This document shows positions 25,463-33,477 of a DNA stretch of 64,000 nt, piece by piece (position 1 is the first letter of the stretch; each line of letters begins with the position of its first letter). Location: assembly GCA_964547135.1 (NCBI GenBank), contig CAZJMK010000006.1, forward strand, positions 26,112 to 90,111. Reading direction: 5' to 3'. The translations under genes were made by a program, and so were the position numbers. Below the pieces are notes generated by a model that saw only the letters and a program-made list of their open reading frames with translations, searched no databases and was not told the origin of the DNA. The stretch comes from JAJXSS01 sp964547135. GTDB taxonomy: Bacteria > Planctomycetota > Phycisphaerae > Phycisphaerales > Phycisphaeraceae.

Positions 25463-27097
25463 ATGGCTTATCATGCTGACGTGGCCAAAGCTGTACGCAT
25501 CAGTCTGGCGAACAAGTGTCAACTGCTCTTTGGAGCGGCGGTGGTGCTCATTCTGACCGCAGCCTTGGCGGTGGTCTGGGTGCGTATGCAGGTGCTCGTG
25601 GCTGAGGGGCACAAGGAGGCGGCTCGAAGACTGACGAACGCCTGGCTGGCCGGCAAAATCGACCTGACCGAAGCAGCCCCCGATTTCAACTCCACCACAC
25701 TCATCGACCACCTCGATCAAGGTTTGCTGCTCACCCTCATTCGCAAAGACGAACTCGAACTGGCCGCAGCGCAGGACCAGTCGCTTGCCACGGCTATTCG
25801 TCAGTTTCAAAGCAGCAATGATCGTGATGAATATTTCGATGCGATGCCCGGTCGTCCGTCGTTCCGTTATGTGCGTGCCATCCGCAAATCCGATCTGCCC
25901 CGGCTTCGCAACGGCGGACCCAATCGTTTGACCCCAACCCTCGAATCGCCCGGCCTGGCCGACCCGTTGGAAATGGTGCTGCTCCTGCAAATGCGCGCCG
26001 AGCAGGCCGAAAAGCAGCTCGCCCTCAACCGCATGTACGTCGTCGCCGCAGGGCTGGTGGCGGGGTTACTGGCCATTGGCGTGTTCTGGTTCATCACCAT
26101 GCGCCTCATTCTTTCACCAGTGCGGGTGCTGCGCGATACCGCCCACAAAATTTCCGAGGGTGACCTCAACATTCGCTCGGACATCAACACCGGCGACGAA
26201 TTCGAGCAAATGTCCGACACCTTCAACCACATGGTCCAAACGCTCAAGGAAAATCAGGACCAGTTGGGCAACGTCAACAAAACGTTGGACTTGAAACTCG
26301 TCGAACTGTCGCGCAGCAATGTGGCACTGCATGAAACCAACAAAATCAAAAATGAGTTTTTGGCCAACGTGTCGCATGAGTTGCGTACGCCGCTGAACTC
26401 GATTGTGGGCTTTGCGGAGGTGCTGGAGGAAACACTGCGTGAGCGCACCGGGCCGGTGGATGAAAAGCGCAAGCGATATGTGGCCAACATCATTCTTTCG
26501 AGCCGTCGGCTGCTGGACCTGATCAACGACCTGTTGGACCTGGCGAAAATCGAAGCCGGTCGGATGGACATGCGCATCGAACCGATGAGCGTGGCTGATA
26601 CGGTCGAAGGTTTGGTGACGCTGATGAAACCGCAGGCTGAGCGACGGAAGATTGAAATGCAGGTGAGCGTCCAGCCGAACCTGCCGATGGTGGAAACCGA
26701 TGCGGGGAAGTTTCAGCAGGTGCTTTTCAATTTTCTGGCCAATGCGGTCAAGTTCACGCCCGAAGGCGGCAGCATCAGCATCGACGCCCGCTTGCACCCA
26801 CCCGAGGCGAATGTGAATGAACCAACGACGCGCCTGTGTGTGAGCGTGACCGACAATGGGCCGGGTATTGCGCCGGAAATGCACGACAAGGTTTTTGAAA
26901 AGTTTACGCAACTCGACTCAGCGGTGACCAAGGAACATGGCGGCTCCGGCCTGGGGCTGGCGATCTGTCGTGAACTGTCACGGCTGCTGCAAGGTCGCAT
27001 CGAACTGGTGAGTGATGTGGGCAGAGGCGCGACGTTCAGCCTTTTGATTCCGTTGAAATATGAAAACAAACCTGCGCCCTTGATGCCCAATGGATGA
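25463..27097 (+). CDS. Membrane sensor histidine kinase
   Basis: The protein is 544 aa. Helix 1 (about 21-41) and helix 2 (about 192-212) bracket an extracytoplasmic sensor domain of about 150 residues of unknown ligand. A HAMP domain (about 212-265), coiled coil, and HisKA domain with His305 in NVSHELRTPLN follow. The HATPase domain carries N box FLANAVKF, G1 DNGPGIAP, F box VFEKFTQLD and G2 GGSGLGLAICREL. It ends LIPLKY plus 11 residues. It is an orthodox kinase without receiver domain. No response regulator is adjacent; its partner is unknown. The start ATG 25463 lacks a strong ribosome site. Confidence 0.92.
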   Translation: MAYHADVAKAVRISLANKCQLLFGAAVVLILTAALAVVWVRMQVLVAEGHKEAARRLTNAWLAGKIDLTEAAPDFNSTTLIDHLDQGLLLTLIRKDELELAAAQDQSLATAIRQFQSSNDRDEYFDAMPGRPSFRYVRAIRKSDLPRLRNGGPNRLTPTLESPGLADPLEMVLLLQMRAEQAEKQLALNRMYVVAAGLVAGLLAIGVFWFITMRLILSPVRVLRDTAHKISEGDLNIRSDINTGDEFEQMSDTFNHMVQTLKENQDQLGNVNKTLDLKLVELSRSNVALHETNKIKNEFLANVSHELRTPLNSIVGFAEVLEETLRERTGPVDEKRKRYVANIILSSRRLLDLINDLLDLAKIEAGRMDMRIEPMSVADTVEGLVTLMKPQAERRKIEMQVSVQPNLPMVETDAGKFQQVLFNFLANAVKFTPEGGSISIDARLHPPEANVNEPTTRLCVSVTDNGPGIAPEMHDKVFEKFTQLDSAVTKEHGGSGLGLAICRELSRLLQGRIELVSDVGRGATFSLLIPLKYENKPAPLMPNG

Positions 27098-27111
27098 AGT
27101 GTTCATATGTT

Positions 27112-27343
27112 TAGCGCGGACGCTTTGCGTCGGCGCACTGGTTAGCGCCGCGATTGATTGCGTCTGGTCATCGTGGTGAATCGGTTGGTCGGTGAGTCGG
27201 TTCATCGGGAAGAGCAAATACAATTCTGACCGAGTAACTGATTCACCGACTCGCCGATCAACCACTCAGAATACCCAAGCCCTCGGCCTGACGGCCTCGT
27301 TCTTGGCTTGGTGATTTTCACTTGACCACTCGGCCACTTCTTT
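27112..27343. repeat. Composite repeat E-M-G-F'-I'
   Basis: Module E (TTTAGCGCGGACGCTTTGCG), a short motif M (TTAGCGCCGCGATTGATTGC, also near 41909, 51094 and 60914), a G palindrome (about 27174-27265) with loop AGAGCAAATACAATTCTG, inverted F (AATACCCAAGCCCTCGGCC...) and inverted I ending at the aldo/keto reductase stop. Confidence 0.85.
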
Positions 27344-28435
27344 TCACCCCTTGCCCGCCAGGCCCGCGATGTATTCCAAGCGCTCACGAATATTCAGGTG
27401 CTGCGTACATGCCTCTTCGCACTTGCCGCATTGCAGGCAGTCCGCCGCCAGCTCCGGCGACAGGCCCCATTGCCATTTCAAACGATTGGCCACCGCTTTG
27501 CCATCGCCATTGCCCGACAGTATTTTCTGGTTGTAGGCGTCCATCAATTGCGGAATCGAAAGGTTGGCCGGGCAGGGCATGCAGTAGCCGCAGCCGGTGC
27601 AGAACCCGTCGAATTCTTTGCTGATGTGGGCTTTGATTTTTTCGATGTGCTCCGCCGTGTAAGGTTGAAAATCCTTCACCGCATCGACCGCTGCATCGAC
27701 TTCCTCTTTGCTGCCCATGCCCACCAAGGCCAGCGTGACCGCTGAGTGCGACACGTTGAAACGAATCGCTGCCTCGACCACGTTTTTGTCGTTGGGGCCT
27801 TTGAGGAACGACAGGCGATCAGCCTGTTTGGGGATCATGCCCCCGCCCAGCGGGTTCATCGTGGCCACGCCCAGATGCAACTTTTCCGCAGCCGCGAGTC
27901 CCTGGGCACGGAAAGGGAAGTTGAGCACGTTGTAACCCAGCGTGATGCCTTCAAAGTAACCGGCTTCCAGCACGCGCTGAATATTCGGGCCGTCCAGGTG
28001 AGCGGAGACGACCACATGACGAATCAAACCTTCCTCACGGGCACGCAGGGCAGCACCGATGGCTCCCCCAGCCACGCGCTGCGCCAGTTGTTCGGGTTTG
28101 AGCAGACACCAGACATGAAAAAAATCAATGGTATTCACGCCCAGTCGGTCGAGAGAGCGTTCCAGGCTTTGGCGAAACTCATCGCCCCTGGCACTGCCGC
28201 ATTTGCTGGAACAGTAAAACGAATCACGCGGCATGGCTCGAAACGCCCGGCCCATGATCGCTTCGCTTTTGTCATTGCAGTAGTGAGGGGCGGTGTCGAA
28301 ATAGTTGATGCCGCGCTGATGGGCGTGCAACACCACCTCGGCCATGGCATCCAGGTCATCAGGTTTGGGGAACCGCATGCCGCCGAAGCCGATGACCGAA
28401 ACCTGTTTGCCCGTGCTGCCGTAGGGTTTGTACCA
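27344..28435 (-). CDS. Aldo/keto reductase with C-terminal 4Fe-4S ferredoxin domain
   Basis: The protein is 363 aa from ATG 28435. The N-terminal TIM barrel has the AKR signature GINYFDTAPHY and the catalytic tetrad region. The C-terminal 100 residues carry two cysteine clusters, CTGCGYCMPCP and CLQCGKCEEAC, for 4Fe-4S centres. This fusion is a known AKR subclass with uncertain electron donor. It probably reduces a carbonyl or acts on a sugar derivative. Alone between repeats; stop TGA is followed within 5 bp by module I (GAAGTGGCCGAGTGG). Confidence 0.93.
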   Translation of the reverse strand, partial: WYKPYGSTGKQVSVIGFGGMRFPKPDDLDAMAEVVLHAHQRGINYFDTAPHYCNDKSEAIMGRAFRAMPRDSFYCSSKCGSARGDEFRQSLERSLDRLGVNTIDFFHVWCLLKPEQLAQRVAGGAIGAALRAREEGLIRHVVVSAHLDGPNIQRVLEAGYFEGITLGYNVLNFPFRAQGLAAAEKLHLGVATMNPLGGGMIPKQADRLSFLKGPNDKNVVEAAIRFNVSHSAVTLALVGMGSKEEVDAAVDAVKDFQPYTAEHIEKIKAHISKEFDGFCTGCGYCMPCPANLSIPQLMDAYNQKILSGNGDGKAVANRLKWQWGLSPELAADCLQCGKCEEACTQHLNIRERLEYIAGLAGKG

Positions 28436-28614
28436 CATACTGCACTGCTCCATCGACAGCCGGGGGCGATGTCGTGTAGGGATATGAAGATCAAAAGATC
28501 ACATTATTGCGACCATCGTAACAGGAACCGACGTGCAGCGGTAGTTTTATTTGAATGATTCGAAAAAGAAAAAAGCAAAATACAAGCAGGGGTATGCGGC
28601 TCAACCCCCCGTGA

Positions 28615-28833
28615 TTACGAAGCCCACTTGAGCGTGGGTTTCTTTTTATTCTCGGCACAATCGCGCAGGTACAGGTTGATCAGGTGCTGATAGGGCAGCC
28701 CCAGTTCCCTGGCCAGGCCCTTAAAATAATCCACCGATTGCCGATCCAGGCGAATCGTGATCGGCTGCTTGAGCTGATGGACATACGGATTTTTCACCCC
28801 CTTCATTTTCGCCAGATCGTATTGCTTGCGCAT
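28615..28833 (-). CDS. BrnA-like ribbon-helix-helix antitoxin, orphan
   Basis: The protein is 72 aa. QPITIRLDRQSVDYFKGLAR followed by LGLPYQHLINLYLRDCA matches the BrnA/CopG ribbon-helix-helix DNA-binding pattern. BrnA antitoxins normally lie just downstream of a BrnT RNase toxin in one operon. Here the upstream space on this strand is only about 40 bp before the MTA phosphorylase stop, and no toxin is encoded on either side. It may be a relic, an immunity protein against a toxin elsewhere, or a stand-alone regulator. A clear AAGGTGA ribosome site precedes ATG 28833, so it is probably expressed. Confidence 0.82.
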   Translation of the reverse strand: MRKQYDLAKMKGVKNPYVHQLKQPITIRLDRQSVDYFKGLARELGLPYQHLINLYLRDCAENKKKPTLKWAS

Positions 28834-28874
28834 GGGTCACCTTGATTGCCAATAAAAGTTTTCTTCCTGCTGCG

Positions 28875-29765
28875 TCACCCCTCAAAATATCGGCCCCAAA
28901 GCGGTTTCAACCTTGCCGCCTCCGCCGGGTCGATGCGCGATTTGTCAGACCATATCGCCAATTCCAAAGCCCGATGCGCCGGGCTTGGTTGGTGTTCCAG
29001 CAGGGTGATATCGCGCAGGGCTTCACGGATCAGGGCCATGCCGGCTGTGCTTGCCCGTTGCAGATTGCCGATGATTTCCCGCAGCAATTCCTGCTGCCCC
29101 TTGCCCGCATCGTGCGGCTTCCAGCAATCGTAATCCGTCGGCAAACCCACCAGGGCATACGCCAGTTCAGCCTCGCGCGCCAGTTTGGCTTCGGGCATCA
29201 CGGTCATGCCGATGAGGTCGCCGCCCCATTGCCGGTGCATGTTCGACTCCGCCACGGTCGAAAACGCAGGTCCTTCCATGCAGACGTAAGTGCCCCTGGT
29301 ATGCACCTTCACGTCGGTCAGTCGTTGCGCAGCCTTCAATAGCCAATCACGCATCACCGGGCAGAACGGCTGACTGAATTCGACATGCACCGCAGCCCGT
29401 TCGTAAAACGTGCTCACCCGTCGATGCGTTTTGTCAATCACCTGATCCGCAATCACCAGATCGCCCGGCTTCATTTCCTCCCGCAAGGACCCGGTCGCCC
29501 CCGAAGCAATCACATGCGTCACGCCCAGTAACTTGAGCGCAAAAATATTGGCGCGATACGGCACGAAACTGGGCGGACACAGGTGCCCCGGGCCATGACG
29601 TGAAAGCAGGGCAATCTCTCTGCCCTCCATCTGTGTGAGGGTGATGGGTCCGCTGGGTTTGCCAAAGGGCGTGTCGGGGAATTCGGTGTGGCCTGCTGGG
29701 GCACCCAAAGCGTCTGCCAGACCGGACCCGCCGATGATACCGATGCGTAGGTTGGGGTTGGACAT
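28875..29765 (-). CDS. mtnP: 5'-methylthioadenosine phosphorylase / purine nucleoside phosphorylase family 2
   Basis: The protein is 296 aa from ATG 29765. It has phosphate-binding GIIGGSGL (N-terminus), SRHGPGHLCPPSFVPYRANI, the MTAP/PNP signature VTHVIASGATGSLREEMKPGD and the nucleoside/ribose site EGPAFSTVAESNMHRQWG followed by DLIGMTVMPEAKLAREAELA. The C-terminal Asp in TDYDCWK supports 6-amino-purine recognition, hence MTA over inosine, though this is not decisive. It salvages MTA from polyamine or homoserine-lactone synthesis. No other methionine salvage gene is near. The BrnA-like gene follows 41 bp downstream. Confidence 0.9.
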   Translation of the reverse strand: MSNPNLRIGIIGGSGLADALGAPAGHTEFPDTPFGKPSGPITLTQMEGREIALLSRHGPGHLCPPSFVPYRANIFALKLLGVTHVIASGATGSLREEMKPGDLVIADQVIDKTHRRVSTFYERAAVHVEFSQPFCPVMRDWLLKAAQRLTDVKVHTRGTYVCMEGPAFSTVAESNMHRQWGGDLIGMTVMPEAKLAREAELAYALVGLPTDYDCWKPHDAGKGQQELLREIIGNLQRASTAGMALIREALRDITLLEHQPSPAHRALELAIWSDKSRIDPAEAARLKPLWGRYFEG

Positions 29766-29842
29766 GGTGAGCATCATACTCACGGATGGCATACATCCAA
29801 ATCAATCACTCGACGACTTACAGAATGATGACTAATTGATCG

Positions 29843-29948
29843 GGTGGGGCAGGCGTCTCGCCTGTCAATGAGCCGAAGGTTCATATCGGTGCTCGGGGTG
29901 ATTCGAAATGGGCTGATGCCCATTGGCAGGCGGGACGCCCGCCCCACC
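29843..29948. repeat. Module B foldback repeat
   Basis: It begins GGTGGGGCAGGCGTCTCGCC and ends GCGGGACGCCCGCCCCACC, the same orientation as at 22581. Inner hairpins are GAGCCGAAGGTTC and ATGGGCTGATGCCCAT. Confidence 0.9.
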
Positions 29949-29968
29949 AAAGCAGTTATAAACTGAAT

Positions 29969-30712
29969 CTAATTGAACCTGCCGGTGGTCGTGTTACGCG
30001 GGTCGCACCACAAGCGTGAGGCATTGGGCGTGTTGGCTTCCTCATCGAACTTGAAGTTGGTCCAAAACTCGACGTGACCATCGAAGCCCACCACATTCAA
30101 CCCTTCCACGTGCCGGGTGGTTCGTCCGTCACCGGGTTCGATGTTGCCGTCGTTCCAGTTGCCGCCTGCTCCCTCCTGCGGTTCCCAGAAGGCCACGTGC
30201 TTGGGCTCAAAGCGATCGATACGAAAGGGTGATACTTTGGCGCCCGCACCCGAACCCAGCCCGGTGACTGCCGAGTTCATCATGTAACTGGTCATGACTT
30301 CCGCGTTACCCGTGTCTTCTTCGAGCGTTTCCTTGCTGGAGGGGCAGAAGTATGTTTTGCGACTGGTTGAGACGTAATGCCACATGACACCGTTTTTGAT
30401 GTCATCGCCGCGGAAGCTGGCGCGATCGCGACTGTCCGCTGTGATACTGCTCCAGTTGTAAAGCCAACCGGCCCCGGCCCACTGCGGCGGGCTGCCCGAT
30501 TCAAGACCGGCGGAATTGCTGAACATCATGTACTGACGCGATTCGAGGGAGTAGTTGATGCAACCGGCCATGATTTGCCGAAGGTTGTTGCCGCACTGGG
30601 CCTGCTCACTGCGTTTGCGCGTGCCGATGAGGGCGGGGATGGCAATGGCGATGAGCAGAACCGTGATGCCCAGCACGACCAGAATTTCGATGAGCGTGAA
30701 ACCTCGGCGCAT
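29969..30712 (-). CDS. Type II secretion-like pseudopilin with H-X9-DG motif
   Basis: The protein is 247 aa. The prepilin sequence is RRGFTLIEILVVLGITVLLI (cleavage before Phe). The C-terminal part has RHVEGLNVVGFDGHVEFW: a His, nine residues, then Asp-Gly, which is the H-X9-DG signature of planctomycete pseudopilins. It is exported by a type II/type IV-pilus-like machine; no substrate is known. It stands alone. The start may be ATG 30715 or 30712. There is no ATPase next to it. Confidence 0.9.
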   Translation of the reverse strand: MRRGFTLIEILVVLGITVLLIAIAIPALIGTRKRSEQAQCGNNLRQIMAGCINYSLESRQYMMFSNSAGLESGSPPQWAGAGWLYNWSSITADSRDRASFRGDDIKNGVMWHYVSTSRKTYFCPSSKETLEEDTGNAEVMTSYMMNSAVTGLGSGAGAKVSPFRIDRFEPKHVAFWEPQEGAGGNWNDGNIEPGDGRTTRHVEGLNVVGFDGHVEFWTNFKFDEEANTPNASRLWCDPRNTTTGRFN

Positions 30713-30715
30713 CAA

Positions 30716-31039
30716 TCACCTCGTGGACCGGAACCATCATGAACGGAAACCACATTGAACTATAAACGCTGAATCGATCCGCCGGAAGCAAAATCGCACG
30801 TTACTATCGCTTTTTCTGCAAGTTGTGGCAAACCGGAGAAATGAATCGTGTGTTTTGATCAACATGAGTTGATGTGGCACCGCTACCGGAGGCACCCTCG
30901 GCGGTGGCGATTGATGGATATGGATAATGGATCATGGATGATGGATGATGTTCAGAGAGTGCACGTCCACCAACTCTTGGTTCGAACATTATCCATTATC
31001 ATTTAACCATCATCCATCATTCACCCAGCTGATTCGGAT
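30716..31039. other. Gap with a module J repeat, no gene
   Basis: About 200 bp of unique, A+T-richer DNA upstream of the pseudopilin, in which I see no convincing promoter hexamers, then a module-J inverted repeat (about 30917-31022, ATGGATAATGGATCATGG ... CATTATCCATTATC) ending 18 bp from the Xer recombinase stop. Confidence 0.6.
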
Positions 31040-32098
31040 TCACACCGCGCGGGGGTGTGCCTGCTGGTAAGCGGTGCGCAGACGCATGCTCGACAGGTGG
31101 GTGTAAACCTGGGTGGTGGACAGCGACTGGTGGCCCAGCAGTTCCTGCACCGAGCGCAGGTCGGCCCCGTTATCCAGCAAATGCGTGGCAAACGAGTGAC
31201 GCAGCGTGTGCGGGCTGATCGACAAATCAAGCCCGGCCATGCGCAGGTATTTATCGAGCTTGCGACGCACACTTCGGCTCGAAAGCCTGCCGCCGTTTTT
31301 GTTGATGAACAGTGCCACATTGGGGTTGTTCATCATGCGTTCGCGTAAAAACGCAAACCGCTGATCGCCTTCCTGCAACAGCAGGTAGTGACGGATGGCT
31401 GCCAGGGCGTGGCTGCCCAAGGGGACGATGCGTTCACGTTTGCCCTTGCCGCGAACGTGAATGGTTTGTTCGTCGAGTTCGATGTCGTTGCGATTGAGGT
31501 CCACCAGTTCGCTGACGCGCACGCCGGTGGAGTAAAGGGTTTCGAGAATGGCGCGGTCACGGGCACCGAGGGTTTCATGTGCATCAGGGGTGGATAGAAG
31601 TTTTTCAACGTCTTCGACGGACATGGCCTTGGGCAGACGCTTGGCCTGTTTGGGGGTGCGAATGAGCAGCATCGGGTTGGCGGGAATGTTGCCGCGCTTG
31701 GCCAGCCATTTGTGAAAAGAGCGCAGCGTGGCGATTTTGCGTGCCACGGTGGAAGCCGAGTAAGCGAAGCTGTCCAGGTGTGTGAGGTACGAGCGCAGGG
31801 AAACCGGGTCGGCTGCCTTGATGCGGGCATCGACCAGCGTTTCACTCATCGTCACCGTCGGCACAGCCTGTTCCGGCACAGCGGTGGTCAGGTCACCGGT
31901 CGTGGTGTCAGCGATGTTGGATGATGGGGTGACAGCCGGCGCCGCAGCGGGTTGGTTGTTTGGTTCCCCGGCCAATTCAGGGCAGAGAAACTCCGCATAC
32001 TGGCGCAGGTCGGCTTCGTAGCAGCGCGCGGTGTAGGGCGAAAAGTGACGTTCAAAACGCAGGTAGTTGGCGAACTGTGCAATCAGGGCACTGGACAT
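31040..32098 (-). CDS. XerC/XerD-type tyrosine recombinase with low-complexity insertion
   Basis: The protein is 352 aa; typical Xer proteins have about 300. The catalytic set is complete: Arg194 (STGVRVSEL), Lys near 218-220, His297-X2-Arg300 (ISPHTLRHSFATHLL), His323 (LLGHQSLSTTQVY) and Tyr332. The core-binding domain is interrupted at about residues 41-95 by an Ala/Pro/Thr/Val-rich insertion with no Xer counterpart. It probably resolves chromosome dimers at dif, though a phage-type role cannot be excluded. The ribosome site GAAGGAG supports ATG 32098. It stands alone, with a module-J repeat downstream and module A/E repeats upstream. Confidence 0.92.
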   Translation of the reverse strand: MSSALIAQFANYLRFERHFSPYTARCYEADLRQYAEFLCPELAGEPNNQPAAAPAVTPSSNIADTTTGDLTTAVPEQAVPTVTMSETLVDARIKAADPVSLRSYLTHLDSFAYSASTVARKIATLRSFHKWLAKRGNIPANPMLLIRTPKQAKRLPKAMSVEDVEKLLSTPDAHETLGARDRAILETLYSTGVRVSELVDLNRNDIELDEQTIHVRGKGKRERIVPLGSHALAAIRHYLLLQEGDQRFAFLRERMMNNPNVALFINKNGGRLSSRSVRRKLDKYLRMAGLDLSISPHTLRHSFATHLLDNGADLRSVQELLGHQSLSTTQVYTHLSSMRLRTAYQQAHPRAV

Positions 32099-32167
32099 AA
32101 ACAGGCTCCTTCCTTCACGGTTGAATGCAGACAGGGCATTCAGGGGGGTATTAAAATATCGGATTTT

Positions 32168-32385
32168 GAATGACGCCGAGGGCTTCAGCCCCGGTTAAGC
32201 AAGGCATGACGCCGAGGGCTTCAGCCCCGGATTCCAAACCAAAACATCCGGCCCTAAAGGGCACGGCGTCAACAACGCCGACGCAAAGCGTCCGCGCTAA
32301 ACAGGGCACGGCGTCAACAACGCCGACGCAAAGCGTCCGCGCTAAACAGGGCACGGTGTCAACAGTACGGTGTCAACGACATTAT
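32168..32385. repeat. Module A/E cluster with 45-bp tandem duplication
   Basis: Two right-type A arms (TGACGCCGAGGGCTTCAGCC at about 32170 and 32208), then an inverted A arm, then a 45-bp unit (GGGCACGGCGTCAACAACGC...AAGCGTCCGCGCTAAACA) repeated exactly at 32259-32303 and 32304-32348 with a third start at 32349. The unit joins half of A to module E. Confidence 0.88.
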
Positions 32386-32397
32386 GTTGTTGGGGAC

Positions 32398-33267
32398 TTA
32401 CTCGACGATGTATTCGAGTTTGCGGATCACCGGATCGGTGATCGGACTGAGGTCGGGGACTTGCATCGGACGTGATTTGCCTGCGTCGGCAGCAGCCGGC
32501 GGTGCAGGGAACAATCTTTGTCGCTCAGCTTCCAGCAATCGGTAACTCATCACGTAGGCGACGAATTCACTGTAATGATCGATGCTGATGCGATAACGCC
32601 GCCAGGCATCGCGCTCGTTTTGCGGGCCACGTTGCACGGCATATTTTTCCAGCGCCCCACGGGTCCGCGGGTCGGAAGCGTCGAGCACCGCACCGACAAT
32701 CGACACCGGTTGTGCGGGCTTGTTCACAGTAAAGTCAGCAACAGCATCATCGACAGGCTGCCGTGACAAGGCCCGCAGTTTCATCGCATCGTACTGATCG
32801 ATTTTTTCACTGGTGAACAGTTCCAGCGTCAGCCCCACCTTGGGCGGATCGTACGGGTCATAGGCGGAAATCGTGCCCACCACCAGCCCATCCACCGCCA
32901 GGGTTTGCAACAGTTTCAAAGCCTCAGCAGTCGTTGTCACCTGGCGCAGTTCCAGCGATTCCATCGCAGCGATCACCCGGTTCACCGGCAGCACATCCAG
33001 GTTGCCTGCGTTTTCCAACTGCCGATGTAAATGGTCCGCCAAGGCCAAGCCGTCGGCTGCCAGACTGCCCGATTGATTGCTCAAGGGGGCGACGGCCCAG
33101 ACGTGCCGGGTGGGGTAAGGGCTTTGCAACACCTCGGCTGGTTTTTGACTGGTGCAGGCGGTCAGCAACATGACCCATGCCCCCAGCAGCACAGCGACGA
33201 TCACACGCTGACACAACACAGCGTGGTAGCCGACCACCAGGGGCGAAAAAAACTTTGCACTTGTCAT
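32398..33267 (-). CDS. Lipoprotein of unknown function
   Basis: The protein is 289 aa from ATG 33267, chosen because it gives a signal peptide (RVIVAVLLGAWVMLLTAC) with lipobox LLTAC. The mature domain (VWAVAPLSNQSGSLAADGLA, QLENAGNLDVLPVNRVIAAM, AVDGLVVGTISAYDPYDPPK) follows the pattern of envelope lipoproteins of the CsgG/LpoB/FlgT-like fold. The C-terminal third is charged. It lies just downstream of a TolB-like lipoprotein on the same strand, suggesting a shared envelope role. Fold assignment is tentative. Confidence 0.8.
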   Translation of the reverse strand: MTSAKFFSPLVVGYHAVLCQRVIVAVLLGAWVMLLTACTSQKPAEVLQSPYPTRHVWAVAPLSNQSGSLAADGLALADHLHRQLENAGNLDVLPVNRVIAAMESLELRQVTTTAEALKLLQTLAVDGLVVGTISAYDPYDPPKVGLTLELFTSEKIDQYDAMKLRALSRQPVDDAVADFTVNKPAQPVSIVGAVLDASDPRTRGALEKYAVQRGPQNERDAWRRYRISIDHYSEFVAYVMSYRLLEAERQRLFPAPPAAADAGKSRPMQVPDLSPITDPVIRKLEYIVE

Positions 33268-33333
33268 GGCGTCCTGCCTGGGGTTTAAGCCGGTCAGCCT
33301 CCGCTGCCGGGTCACCGTCGAATCATGTTTGTT

Positions 33334-33445
33334 GTAGCTAGGGGCTAGTAGCTGGGGGCTGGGTCGATCCCTTTTGTATTGCTGTTTGTCCGCATTCCCA
33401 GCTCCAAGCACTTAGCTCCAATCTTCTCTGTGTCTTTGTGGTAAA
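33334..33445. repeat. Foldback repeat of the TAGCTGGGGGCTGGG family
   Basis: GCTAGGGGCTAGTAGCTGGG and CCCAGCTCCAAGCACTTAGC are inverted arms, followed by CTCTGTGTCTTTGTGGT. A second copy at 43309-43425 has the same arms (CCAGCTACCAGCCCCTAGC) and the same CTCTGTGTCTCTGTGGTG tail. Confidence 0.75.
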
Positions 33446-33477
33446 AGCCTTTGTCGTGAAAAACTGTGATGAAGTTT

